Part shown: positions 18,901 to 26,113 of the stretch, piece by piece
Numbering within the stretch: position 1 is the first letter of the stretch
How the letters are laid out: each line of letters opens with the position of its first letter
From: Asticcacaulis sp. AC460
GTDB taxonomy: Bacteria > Pseudomonadota > Alphaproteobacteria > Caulobacterales > Caulobacteraceae
DNA: 64,000 nt
Reading direction: 5' to 3'
Assembly (NCBI RefSeq): GCF_000495795.1
Contig: NZ_AWGD01000037.1
Coordinates: forward strand, 1-64,000
Notes under the pieces: generated by a model
Database searches by the model: none
Seen by the model: the letters and a program-made list of their open reading frames with translations, nothing else
Told to the model about the DNA's origin: nothing
Translations under genes and position numbers: made by a program

Positions 18901-21900
18901 CTGAGCGGCACGTCCGGCATAGGCGGGGCTCCGGTTTTGGCGAACCTGACCAAGACCGGTTCGGGCACCCTGACCCTGACCAACACCGGTAACGAAGCTG
19001 GCCTGACAGGCGGCGTGACGGTGTCTGCCGGTACGCTGGCTGTTTCAGACGACGATGCTCTGGTGGGGGGCACTGTGACCCTGGCCGCCAGCACGACGCT
19101 GTCGGTGACGGGTGCGACAACGATCGATAACGCCATCGCCTTGACCGGCGCAGCGTCGATCGCCACGAGCGCGGCGGTTACCCTGAGCGGCGCCCTGACC
19201 GGGTCCTCGACCTTAAGCAAGACCGGCAGCGGCACCCTGACCCTGTCGGGCAGCGGCTCCGGCCTGAGCGGCGGTCTGGCGGTCTCCGCCGGCACCTTGC
19301 AGGTCAATTCGACCTTCGCGAATGTGACCACGGTCACCGTCGGCGGCACGCTTTACGGCAGCGGCACGATCGGCACGGCGGCCACTTCGGGCGCGGTTTC
19401 CGTCGTTTCCGGCGGCACGATCGGCGCCGGTACCGGCACGGGTGTCGGCCTTCTGACGCTCAACAACGGCCTGACGATTGCCAGCGGGGCGACCCTGGGC
19501 GTGAACATTGCGGGTACCACGGTGGGTACGCAATATGATCAGATCTCGGTCACCGGTGCGGTCGATCTCACCGGCGCCAACCTGTATTTCAACGTCGGCT
19601 TTACCGCGACGATCGGCGACAGCTTCGTCCTGATCGCCAACGACGGCACCGACGCCATCACCGGCACCCTGGCCAGCCTGGCGGAAGGCACGCTGCTGTC
19701 GGAAGGCGGCAGGACCTTCCAGCTCAGCTATATCGGGGGAACCGGCAATGACCTGACCGCGACCGTGGTCAATCCGGCGCCGGCATTCACCTCTGGCGCG
19801 ACAGCCGATTTTGCCGAAAACGACAGCGGCACGGTATACCAGGCCGCGGCCTCGACCGTGACCGGCAGCCCCATCGTCTGGACTCTGTCCGGCACGGATG
19901 CGGCGCTGTTCGAGATCGACGATGAGACCGGCGTCGTCACCTTCCTGGCTTCGCCGGACTATGAGGCGCCCGAGGATTCCGACGGCAACAATGTCTATAA
20001 CATTGCGATCCGCGCCTCGGCCGGCGGTTATTCCACCGACCAGGCCGTCGCCATTACCATCACCGACATCGGCGAAGCGCTGATCGGCACCGAGGCTGCT
20101 GACAATCTCACCGCCACCGGCACCATCCGCCGGGTGGAAGGCCTTGGCAACGACGACACCCTGACCGGCAGCGCCGGCAATGACGTCCTGGTGGGCGGCG
20201 CCGGTATGGATCGCCTCAACGGTATGGCCGGCGTAGACACCCTGGAAGGCGGCGCGGACAGCGATATCTATTATCTCGACAACGGCGAGGATACGGTGAC
20301 CGAAGAGGCCGACGGCGGAGACGGCGACTACGTCGTCCTCATCGGCGCCGCGACAAGCTATACCCTGGCCGCCAATGTCGAGAACCTCTATGTCAGCGCG
20401 ACGGTCGCCGGCACCTTCTCGGGTAACGAACTGGCCAATGTCATCGTCGCCCGGAATGACGCCGCGGCCACCCTCATGGGCGGCGCCGGCAACGACACCT
20501 ACCGGCTTGGCGACGACCAGGATGTCGTAAGCGAAGATCTGAACGAAGGTATCGACAGCGTCGAGGTCGAATTCACCTATACCCTGACCGCCCATGTCGA
20601 GAACCTGGTTCTGGGCGGGAGCGACGATATCTACGGGACGGGCAACGCCCTGGCCAACGTGATCACTGGCAATGACGGCGACAATCGCCTGGACGGTGGC
20701 GTCGGAGCCGACACCCTGTACGGCGGCGCCGGTGACGACATCTATATCGTCGACAACGAGAACGACCTGGCGTCCGAACAGAAGATCTCCGGCACGGACG
20801 ACGGCGGCTTCGACCAAGTCCGGGCCTCGGTCTCCTACACCCTGGGCGCCTATATCGAAGCCCTGCGCCTGACCGGCAGCGTCGGCATCAGCGCGACCGG
20901 CAATGCCAGCGCCAACTATCTCTATGGCAATGGCGGCAGCAACGTTCTCGATGGCAAAGGCGGCGCCGACATCATGGACGGTGGCGCCGGCAACGACACC
21001 TATTATGTCGATGTCGTCAATGACAACGTGATCGAGCAGACCGGCGGCGGCACCGATGAGGTCATCGCCTCCGTGACATTCGCCCTGGCGACCGACGTCG
21101 AGAACCTCACGCTTTCCGGCAGCGCGCACATCAACGCCACCGGCAACAGCCAGGCCAACCACCTCACCGGCAACAGCGGCAATAATCGCCTGGACGGCGG
21201 TGCGGGCGCCGACACCATGGCGGGCGGCACCGGCAACGACACCTACGTCATCGACAACGACGACGACTCCGTGACCGAGGCCGATGGCGGCGGCACCGAT
21301 ACGATCGAGATCGGCAGGACCTACACCCTGGCGGCCTATTTCGAGAACCTGGTCCTGACCGGCACCGGGCATATCGACGGCACCGGCAACAGCGACAACA
21401 ACAGCCTGAGGGGCAATGACCACAACAACAGCCTGGACGGCGGCATCGGGGCCGATAGCCTGGCGGGGGGCGCCGGCGACGATGCCTACTTCGTCGACAA
21501 TGCCGCGGATACGATTACCGAGACCCTGAACGCGGGCATCGACCGCGTCTACAGCGGTATCACCTTTACCCTGAGCGCCCATGTCGAAAACCTGTATCTG
21601 ACGGGCAGCGACGACATCTACGGAACCGGCAATGACGGCATCAACGTCCTGACAGGCAACACCGGCGACAACAGGCTCGATGGCAAGGGGGGCGCCGACA
21701 TCATGTATGGTGGCGCCGGCGACGACGTTTACATCATCGATGACAGCAACGACCTGGCATCGGAAGACTCGACCGTGGGCCATAACGACGGCGGGTTCGA
21801 CACCGTCCGGTCCTCGGTCTCCTACACCCTGGGCGCTTTTATCGAGAATCTGCGCCTGACCGGGTCGGGCAACATCAACGCCACCGGCAACTCGCTGGCC

Positions 21901-22872
21901 AACTACCTCTACGGCACCGCCGGCGACAATGTGCTCGACGGTTCCTATGGCGGCGACATCATGGCGGGCGGTGGCGGCAACGACACCTATTATGTCAATG
22001 TCGCGACCGATAATGTGATCGAAGAGTTGGGAGCGGGTACCGACAAGGTGATCTCACAGATCAGCTATTCCCTGGCCGACGGTCTGGAAAACCTCGAACT
22101 GGCCAGCTGGGGCACGGCAGCCACCAACGCCTGGGGTAACGCGGTGGCCAACACAGTCACTGGCGGCCGCGGTTCCAACCAGCTCTATGGCCTGGGCGGC
22201 AACGACAACATCACCGGCGGTGAAGGCAACGACACCCTGGATGGCGGCACAGGTGTGGACACCCTCTCGGGCGGTGTCGGTTCGGACGTCTATTACATCG
22301 ACCCGAGCGACACCATCGTCGAAGACGCTGGTGCGGGTACCGATACTGTCTTTACCAGCCACACCTACACCCTGCTGACCAACTTCGAGCGTCTGACCCT
22401 CGAAGGCAGCAGCAACATCAACGCTACCGGCAACACCGTCGGCAACATCATCACCGGCAACTCGGGCAACAACGTCCTGGACGGCGCCGCAGGGGCCGAT
22501 ACCATGAACGCTGGGGCGGGCAACGACATCGTCATCGGCGGCACGGGCAACGATCTGCTGACAGGCGGTGACGGGGCCGACACCTTCGTCTTCGCCCGGA
22601 ACGGCGGCGGCACTGACCACGTGGCCGACTTCCAGGTCGGCGTCGATCACCTGGCGTTCAATGCGTCGGAATTCACCAACACCCTGGCGAACACCATCTT
22701 TACCAGCAACAGCACGGGTACGGCGGTCGGAAACACCGGTCAGTTCATCTACAACACGACCACCCATACGCTGGTCTGGGACAGCAACGGTACCGGCGCC
22801 GGCGGCATCACGGCCACCGTCGTCTTCGATACCAACGTCACCGTCACCAAGGCCGACCTCATCTTCCAGTAG
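12919..22872 (+). CDS. Giant RTX surface protein with PATR beta-strand repeats (3317 aa)
   Basis: Domains in order: a unique N-terminus (1-85); seven ~55-residue repeats (86-464) with NTYTTG, DGDFVVVW and FGQRYNASG; a linker domain (~465-640); a CSLREA-like segment (GFSLREALA near 660); about sixteen autotransporter-associated (PATR) units (~750-2125) marked by LTKTGSGTLxL and TIDNAIxLxG; a cadherin-like domain (~2286-2385); RTX repeats (GGAGxDxL, interleaved with SYTLxAxIENLxLTG, ~2386-3215); and a type I secretion C-terminal domain (3220-3317, DTFVFA ... DLIFQ). There is no Sec signal and no autotransporter barrel, so type I export is likely. An adhesin, matrix or S-layer-like role is inferred. 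The ~100-residue C-terminus is nearly identical to that of the 2-5803 protein. The reading frame is intact throughout. Confidence 0.9.
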   Translation: MSDNAKTHLDKALLANNGDGDFGIAADGAGRGQVYLQALATPDLMPVQASGPVVAGDGDTGGKFAAYGFESVSAGSGLMQAAPTGEFQVNTYTTGTQARPSVAADSDGDFVVVWHSNLQDGNGNGIFGQRFNASGVAQGSEFRANTYTTSAQQNPDAAMDSDGDFVVVWDAAGNQDGNGVGTYFQRYNASGVAQGGETKVNTYTTGAQGAPSVAMDTDGDFVVVWQSNGQDLSGYGVFGQRYNASGAAQGAEFQINTYTTGAQSNVQIAMADNGDFVVTWTSNLQDGDSSGVFGQRYNASGATQGSEFQVNTYTTGVQNNAKVAMDADGDFVVVWQSNGQDGDNNGVYGQRFNASGVAQGSEFKVNTYTTSGQGSPSVAMDADGDFVVTWASNFQDGDVYGVYGQYYTAAGVAVGSEFLVNTYTTNTQIRTDVRMDDDGDFIVAWDSAGQDGNGTGIYARIISAPSTAPVLANLAGDSFALASAGQFTALDGGTAATITSAALTTATLAVNRVKAGVADGNAHDTYSLLSSSLFSVDISGGAFGGVSAGALAGATGDVTGTLVSTASGLAFARYTYVYATGTLTIAFGAASGDSGVTGTPTEALIADVLAHIGYGSARPYGDGTLRVTLHDSGGDATADVTFTSANIYVDRSDDDAGGDASDGFSLREALARGVAQSGADTIHLGQLTADTTVTLAGSTATLGAGDTLKADTNNLTIAGSTGGGLVLGGAATVETANGAVLTVTAALSGGNVLLTKTGSGTLVLTGNNSGLTGGMTISEGTLSVAGDVNLSTGSLSMGAGTTLEATGSTTIDNDMAMGVGGEFTVEVGADVELTLTGETTGTWFSYIKTGAGTLVLNGNGEAASSSMIVEAGTVEIDTTVNLGSGAVTMKDGTTLVVTGDTTIEKEFYLEGATTISVDQDVTITMILTSSSGLTKAGAGTLTVSAPDLTGDLIVSTGTLVMGGIGSNSNVYLAEGTTLSFAGGGGIDGTVTLGGAATIAVAQDATLSVNGSLIGSANLTKDGAGTLVLASGDNEANLTGALIVAAGTVSVEQDNNLVGGTVTLKAGTTLAVTGTDAEIDNAIVLDGAATLEIGNTATLSTALTGSGGLTKTGSGTLVLSNTGNETNFTGGVIVSEGTLSVTDDDALVGGTVTLAEDTTLDISSSSIDNAIAVTGAAKIAFSGSAELSGNLTGSGDLSFEGPSSATRLTLSGSNAAMTGGLTVTRGRLNVASDDNLSAGTVTLGQGATLVVTADAEIDNAVVLDGSAKVEVAENLSVTLSGIISGAYTLDKEGDGALILSGNNSGLTGGLTVLAGSVMVSDDTNLGTGTVNLEGGATLWVTADTTIDNAIALNGAATIAISPDLTVTVSGSLSGASDLTKAGEGTLVLTDTDNEINFTGGVVVSEGTLSVSNDDALAAGPLTLNEGATLAVTGATDIDNDIVVTGDAFLALGANVTVSGGLSGAGGLQVTGSGSETLTLTDTGNEANMSGSITVSAGTLAVADDNALSRGQLILATGAILSLTGSTTIDNTITLNGNANVSTATGVAATLSGDLGGSSTLTKAGAGTLTLTGSNSSMGGGLSITAGTVSVAGDGNLTGGTVSLAGGSLAVTGSTTIDNAIAMTGVATVDVATSTTTFVTLSGALTGAFDLTKTGVGKLTLTGDNSGLSGGLTVSGGTLSVASDGNLGTGAVTLGANTTFNVDGTTTIDNSVVLTGNAILSTTNATSVTLSGALSGDGFKLTKTGGVKLVLTNTGNEAGFTGGLQINGGTVDVAADDALVGGTVTLNGGTLGVTAATTIDNAVVVSGASTVRTDAAVTLSGALTGSSTLTKSGAGTLTLSGSNSSMSGGLTVSAGTVSVAGDSNLVGGSVSLAAGTTLSVSGATTIDNAVALTGAATISAGAAVSLSGNLTGSSILTKAGAGTLTLSGSNSAMSGGLTVSAGGVSVAGDSNLTGGTVTLAGSTTLSVTGATTIDNAIALTGNATIAADAAVTLSGSLSGTSGIGGAPVLANLTKTGSGTLTLTNTGNEAGLTGGVTVSAGTLAVSDDDALVGGTVTLAASTTLSVTGATTIDNAIALTGAASIATSAAVTLSGALTGSSTLSKTGSGTLTLSGSGSGLSGGLAVSAGTLQVNSTFANVTTVTVGGTLYGSGTIGTAATSGAVSVVSGGTIGAGTGTGVGLLTLNNGLTIASGATLGVNIAGTTVGTQYDQISVTGAVDLTGANLYFNVGFTATIGDSFVLIANDGTDAITGTLASLAEGTLLSEGGRTFQLSYIGGTGNDLTATVVNPAPAFTSGATADFAENDSGTVYQAAASTVTGSPIVWTLSGTDAALFEIDDETGVVTFLASPDYEAPEDSDGNNVYNIAIRASAGGYSTDQAVAITITDIGEALIGTEAADNLTATGTIRRVEGLGNDDTLTGSAGNDVLVGGAGMDRLNGMAGVDTLEGGADSDIYYLDNGEDTVTEEADGGDGDYVVLIGAATSYTLAANVENLYVSATVAGTFSGNELANVIVARNDAAATLMGGAGNDTYRLGDDQDVVSEDLNEGIDSVEVEFTYTLTAHVENLVLGGSDDIYGTGNALANVITGNDGDNRLDGGVGADTLYGGAGDDIYIVDNENDLASEQKISGTDDGGFDQVRASVSYTLGAYIEALRLTGSVGISATGNASANYLYGNGGSNVLDGKGGADIMDGGAGNDTYYVDVVNDNVIEQTGGGTDEVIASVTFALATDVENLTLSGSAHINATGNSQANHLTGNSGNNRLDGGAGADTMAGGTGNDTYVIDNDDDSVTEADGGGTDTIEIGRTYTLAAYFENLVLTGTGHIDGTGNSDNNSLRGNDHNNSLDGGIGADSLAGGAGDDAYFVDNAADTITETLNAGIDRVYSGITFTLSAHVENLYLTGSDDIYGTGNDGINVLTGNTGDNRLDGKGGADIMYGGAGDDVYIIDDSNDLASEDSTVGHNDGGFDTVRSSVSYTLGAFIENLRLTGSGNINATGNSLANYLYGTAGDNVLDGSYGGDIMAGGGGNDTYYVNVATDNVIEELGAGTDKVISQISYSLADGLENLELASWGTAATNAWGNAVANTVTGGRGSNQLYGLGGNDNITGGEGNDTLDGGTGVDTLSGGVGSDVYYIDPSDTIVEDAGAGTDTVFTSHTYTLLTNFERLTLEGSSNINATGNTVGNIITGNSGNNVLDGAAGADTMNAGAGNDIVIGGTGNDLLTGGDGADTFVFARNGGGTDHVADFQVGVDHLAFNASEFTNTLANTIFTSNSTGTAVGNTGQFIYNTTTHTLVWDSNGTGAGGITATVVFDTNVTVTKADLIFQ
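13174..14310 (+). repeat. Seven tandem ~165-base coding repeats
   Basis: Seven in-frame units of 165-168 bases begin at 13174, 13339, 13507 and so on; each encodes an E-x-x-VNTYTT start and a QRYNASG-type end. They lie inside the giant gene and explain shared k-mers with the 1-530 region of the first giant gene. Confidence 0.85.
15160..19300 (+). repeat. Tandem PATR-type coding repeats (about 16 units)
   Basis: In-frame units of about 200-270 bases encode LTKxGxGTLxL ... GGLTVSxGTLSVA ... TTIDNAI. They match the autotransporter-associated beta-strand repeat and should build a long parallel beta-helix. Units near 18360-19000 are the most alike, which suggests recent duplication. Confidence 0.8.
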
Positions 22873-22894
22873 GATCCAGGTCCACGCCAAACGA

Positions 22895-22930
22895 GGAAAG
22901 GCCGGCGGAAAGCCGCCGGCCTTTCTTTCA
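22895..22930 (+). terminator. Intrinsic terminator of the giant adhesin gene
   Basis: A perfect 12-base stem (22897-22908 with 22913-22924) has an AAAG loop and is followed by CTTTCTTTC. It lies 24 bases after the stop at 22872 and before the convergent flgH end, and the A-rich left flank could also let it stop leftward transcription. Confidence 0.93.
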
Positions 22931-22954
22931 TGGGGGAAGCTACCAGGAAGCGCC

Positions 22955-23674
22955 TCAGAACGGGCTGAATTTGTCCATCAGGTTCTGCGCCACCGGCGCC
23001 TGCTGCATATTGGTGATATCGCCCTTGCCGCCGTACGAGATGCGCGCCTCGGCCAGTTGCGTGTGCTTGATGGTGTTGGTCGAGGAAATATCCTCCGGAC
23101 GCACGATCCCGGCAACGCTCAGCACCCGCATTTCGCGGCCGGTGCGGACCTCCTGGTGGCCCTGGATGACCAGGTTGCCGTTACGCATCACGCCGGTCAC
23201 GGTCGCCGCCAGGGTGACGGAAATTTTTTCCGACCGCTTCACCTGGCCATTGCCCGAGAAGGTCGAATTACCCTCGGCCTGCAAGGCATTGGCCGGGTTA
23301 TATTCGGACGGCAAAATTTTCCCCAGCGACGACTCCAGCCCGAAGATACTGGGCGTCGATGCGTCATACGAATTGTTGCGCGACCGGTCGGTCGAATTCT
23401 GCGTCTGGGCGCTGTCGTCGATATCGACCTGCACGGTCAGAATATCACCGACATTGCGCGCGCGCTGGTCGTTGAAAAAGGTGCGCGCTCCCGTCCGCCA
23501 CAAGGAGTTCGACGAGGCCGGCGCTGGCTGGATCACGGCCTGCTGGGCCGGGATGACGGCCACCGGATAGGCCATGGCGGTCAGTTGCGGCCCGTTGACA
23601 GTTTCGGACACGGTCCCACAGGCGGAAAGCGTAACAGCAGTCAAAGCCAAGGCGGCGAGGGCGATCTTTTTCAT
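22955..23674 (-). CDS. flgH: Flagellar L-ring lipoprotein FlgH
   Basis: The protein has 239 residues. A lipoprotein signal with lipobox LSAC ends at about residue 19. SLWRTGARTFFNDQRARNVGDILTVQVDI is the conserved FlgH start of the mature domain, followed by SVTLAATVTGVMRNGNLVIQGHQEVR and IVRPEDIS. It forms the outer-membrane L ring around the flagellar rod. It is the last gene of the leftward flgF-flgG-flgA-flgH operon, 12 bases after flgA, and the length is normal. Confidence 0.97.
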   Translation of the reverse strand: MKKIALAALALTAVTLSACGTVSETVNGPQLTAMAYPVAVIPAQQAVIQPAPASSNSLWRTGARTFFNDQRARNVGDILTVQVDIDDSAQTQNSTDRSRNNSYDASTPSIFGLESSLGKILPSEYNPANALQAEGNSTFSGNGQVKRSEKISVTLAATVTGVMRNGNLVIQGHQEVRTGREMRVLSVAGIVRPEDISSTNTIKHTQLAEARISYGGKGDITNMQQAPVAQNLMDKFSPF

Positions 23675-23686
23675 GGCGAGGTACTC

Positions 23687-24271
23687 TTAACGCGAAGACA
23701 GAAGTTGATTGCGGGTTTGCATGGCGTTGGGGCCGGCAACGGCCTGGCCGGACCCGATCACAACGGCATCGATCATCTTTTTCGACGACGGGTTCTGGAT
23801 CTGGATCAGGTCGCCGACGGTGGCATCCTTTTGCGCCACGCCGGTAACGGTCAGGGTCAGGCCGCCCGAGCTCCAGGTCACAGCCACAGCCTCGCCACGG
23901 CGGACGGCGGCAGTGCGCGGCGCCACCGCAACGGCCGGCTGGGCAAACCCGGCTGCGGGAATAACCGCCGACAACGGGACGCCATCCATGCCGGCGGTGA
24001 CGATGATCCGGCGCAGGCCACGCGGATTGTCCCAGTAGGCGCCGTTGCGGGCGGCGATCGACTGGACCGCGCCGGCATCCAGAACGGCGGTCTGGCCCTG
24101 GCGGACCCCGACCGTGACGTCGGAAGCGGCGCCGGCATTGTCGAACAGGTCGCCCAGGGTGATGCGGCCGTCGCCATCGCTGGTCGCAGCCTTGAGCACC
24201 ATGGGGACGGCAGCCTGACCGACGGCGGGAACCGCAAAGGCGAGCAAAGCGATAAGGGCAAAGGTTTTCAT
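23687..24271 (-). CDS. flgA: Flagellar P-ring assembly chaperone FlgA
   Basis: The protein has 194 residues with a Sec signal peptide (residues 1-20, ending GQAA). The C-terminal part holds the SAF-like module of FlgA (RRGEAVAVTW, LTVTGVAQKDATVGDLIQIQNPSSKKMIDAVV). FlgA is a periplasmic chaperone for P-ring (FlgI) polymerisation; the Caulobacter counterpart lies in the same flgF-flgG context. It starts five bases after the flgG stop. It is slightly short for the family but complete at both ends. Confidence 0.92.
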   Translation of the reverse strand: MKTFALIALLAFAVPAVGQAAVPMVLKAATSDGDGRITLGDLFDNAGAASDVTVGVRQGQTAVLDAGAVQSIAARNGAYWDNPRGLRRIIVTAGMDGVPLSAVIPAAGFAQPAVAVAPRTAAVRRGEAVAVTWSSGGLTLTVTGVAQKDATVGDLIQIQNPSSKKMIDAVVIGSGQAVAGPNAMQTRNQLLSSR

Positions 24272-24275
24272 CTAC

Positions 24276-25067
24276 TTAGCCTCTCGCGAGTTGGCTGGCG
24301 GTCTGCAGCATCTGGTCGGACGTGGTGATGACCTTGGAGTTCATCTCGTAGGCGCGCTGGGCGACGATCAGGGCGGTGATTTCACCGACCGCGTCGACGT
24401 TCGACGCTTCGGTATAGCCCTGCAGCAGGGTGCCGAAACCGACATCGCCCGGCGTCGAGACATTGGGCGCGCCCGAGGCGCCGCTTTCCAGAAACAGGTT
24501 GTCGCCAATGGCGTCCAGGCCGGCTTCGTTGAAGAAGGTTGCCGTCTGAAGCTGGCCGACGGTGGTCGGCGCCGTCTGGCCCTGCTGGGTGACCTGGATC
24601 TGGCCGGTTTTGGAGATCGAGACGTCGATGGCGTCCTGAGGGACGGTGACGCTGGGCTGGACCAGGTAGCCGTCCTCGGTGACCAGGCGGCCCTGGTCGT
24701 CGACCGAGAAGTTGCCGGCGCGGGTATAGGCGGTTTCACCCGACGGCATCAGGATCTGGAAGTAGCCCTTGCCCTCGATGGCGACGTCGTACTGGTTCTG
24801 GGTCAGGGTCAGGCTGCCCTGCTGCATAATGCGATATACCGATCCGGCCTTGACACCGGCGCCGACCTGGATGCCGGTCGGCACGACCGTGCCGGCGTCC
24901 GACGACTGCGACCCCATGCGCTCGATGTTCTGGTACAGGAGGTCCTGGAACTCGGCGCGCTGCTTCTTGAACCCGATCGTGTTCATGTTGGCGATGTTGT
25001 TGGAGATGACTTCGACGTTCAGCTGCTGGGCAGCCATGCCGGTAGTGGCGGTACGGAGCGCTCGCAT
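24276..25067 (-). CDS. flgG: Flagellar distal rod protein FlgG
   Basis: The protein has 263 residues. MRALRTATTGMAAQQLNVEVISNNIANMNTIGFK is the rod/hook N-terminal signature, AYTRAGNFSVDDQGRLVTEDGYLV is the FlgG-specific core, and the C-terminus (EITALIVAQRAYEMNSKVI, then DQMLQTASQL) is the heptad coiled coil. It forms the distal rod in the periplasm. It sits second in the leftward operon, 12 bases after flgF, and its length matches E. coli FlgG. Confidence 0.97.
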   Translation of the reverse strand: MRALRTATTGMAAQQLNVEVISNNIANMNTIGFKKQRAEFQDLLYQNIERMGSQSSDAGTVVPTGIQVGAGVKAGSVYRIMQQGSLTLTQNQYDVAIEGKGYFQILMPSGETAYTRAGNFSVDDQGRLVTEDGYLVQPSVTVPQDAIDVSISKTGQIQVTQQGQTAPTTVGQLQTATFFNEAGLDAIGDNLFLESGASGAPNVSTPGDVGFGTLLQGYTEASNVDAVGEITALIVAQRAYEMNSKVITTSDQMLQTASQLARG

Positions 25068-25079
25068 GGTTCGCTATCC

Positions 25080-25829
25080 TTAAGTTACGCGGCCAAGCCG
25101 TTCGACGGCGGACTTGTTCAAATCGTGTTGCTGCTGGATGATCCCGGCCAGGGTGGTGTAGGCGCGGTTGATTTCGATCAGCTTGGTGACTTCGATCATC
25201 GGGTTGACGTTGGACGCCTCCAGGAAACCCTGGCGGAGGCGGGCATCGGTGGCCGGCACCGGGGTGGCGTTGGATTTCAGCGTGTAGGTGCCGTTGCCGG
25301 CCTTTTCCAGGTCGCTCATGTCGGCGATGCGGACCAGGCCCAGCTTGCCGACCCGTTCCGACTGGCCCTGGTAATCCTGGGTGATGATGCCGTCTTCAGA
25401 GACCGAAGGCTGGCCCTTCTTGGGATCCAGCGTGATCGGCCCGCCGTCGCCCATGACCGGATAACCGTCCTGGGTCATCAGCATGCCCTCGGCGTTCATC
25501 GTAAAGGCGCCGTCGCGGGTATAGGCCTCGCCCTGGGCGGTCTGTACGGTGAAGAAGACGCCTTCGCCGTCGATGGCGAAGTCCAACGGCGCACCGGTGA
25601 TCTGGAAAGTGCCCTGGGCGAAGTCGCGGCCGACCTGGTTGTCGTAGGCAAAGTTGGCCGGCGTGCGGATCGGCGAATTATAGGCCGGGGCGCCGTATTC
25701 CTGATGGACCAGCAGTTGCTCGAACTTGTAGCCGTTGGTGTTCATATTGGCCATATTGTTGGCCGTGATGTCGAGTTCGCGCCGAAGCGTCAGTTGCCGC
25801 GACAGTGCGATATAGCTGGCATTATCCAT
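25080..25829 (-). CDS. flgF: Flagellar proximal rod protein FlgF
   Basis: The protein has 249 residues. The N-terminus (SRQLTLRRELDITANNMANMNTNGYK) and C-terminus (VTKLIEINRAYTTLAGIIQQQHD) are rod-protein heptad regions; YTRDGAFTMNAEGMLMTQDGYPV is the central motif. It is a rod subunit exported by the flagellar type III apparatus. It is first in its operon, with GGAAAGGA as ribosome site about eight bases before ATG 25829 and a perfect sigma-54 promoter 89 bases upstream. Confidence 0.95.
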   Translation of the reverse strand: MDNASYIALSRQLTLRRELDITANNMANMNTNGYKFEQLLVHQEYGAPAYNSPIRTPANFAYDNQVGRDFAQGTFQITGAPLDFAIDGEGVFFTVQTAQGEAYTRDGAFTMNAEGMLMTQDGYPVMGDGGPITLDPKKGQPSVSEDGIITQDYQGQSERVGKLGLVRIADMSDLEKAGNGTYTLKSNATPVPATDARLRQGFLEASNVNPMIEVTKLIEINRAYTTLAGIIQQQHDLNKSAVERLGRVT

Positions 25830-25917
25830 GGCCGCGGTCCTTTCCGGTCTGAATCAGGGGATTAATCGGTTAACGGCAGTGCCTTCGGCGGGCGCATTAA
25901 CGACGTGTTTTTACCAT

Positions 25918-25933
25918 TGCAATCGCCGTGCCA
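25918..25933 (-). promoter_or_regulatory. Sigma-54 promoter of the flgF operon
   Basis: Read on the minus strand the bases are TGGCACG, GCGA, TTGCA. This is a full match to the -24/-12 consensus of RpoN promoters and to Caulobacter class III flagellar promoters. It points at flgF, whose start codon lies 89 bases downstream. Confidence 0.93.
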
Positions 25934-26113
25934 GATTGCCAAGTCTTTGATTTATATAAATTTCACGTTTTTGACCGCTGTAAACTTATCCACAGCAGGC
26001 GGCAAAAAATGCCGCGTTCACCGTAACGGCAAACGGATCGTTAACCATGTCGCCCGATAGTGGCGGGATATCCGGCGCCTAAGTTGCGTCCATTTTTCTG
26101 CGTCAGGTGTCGT
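25934..26113. promoter_or_regulatory. Upstream/leader region between flgF and fliL
   Basis: The AT-richer gap should hold the FlbD/IHF enhancer sites of the sigma-54 promoter and the fliL promoter. Only TTAAC half-sites (26041-26045, and 25897-25901 in the flgF leader) hint at CtrA, and I found no full TTAA-N7-TTAA box. CAGG at 26104-26107 is the likely fliL ribosome site. Confidence 0.4.

Noticed and set aside
15828..19349. Very long open frame on the minus strand (1173 codons) opposite the PATR repeats
   Set aside because: It mirrors the repeats of the plus-strand gene, with Pro/Val/Arg-rich translation and no ribosome site; GC-rich repeats suppress stops on the opposite strand.
19213..21783. 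856-codon minus-strand frame opposite the RTX region
   Set aside because: An antisense artefact of GGxGxD repeats; composition is biased to Val/Asp/Gly and there is no domain.
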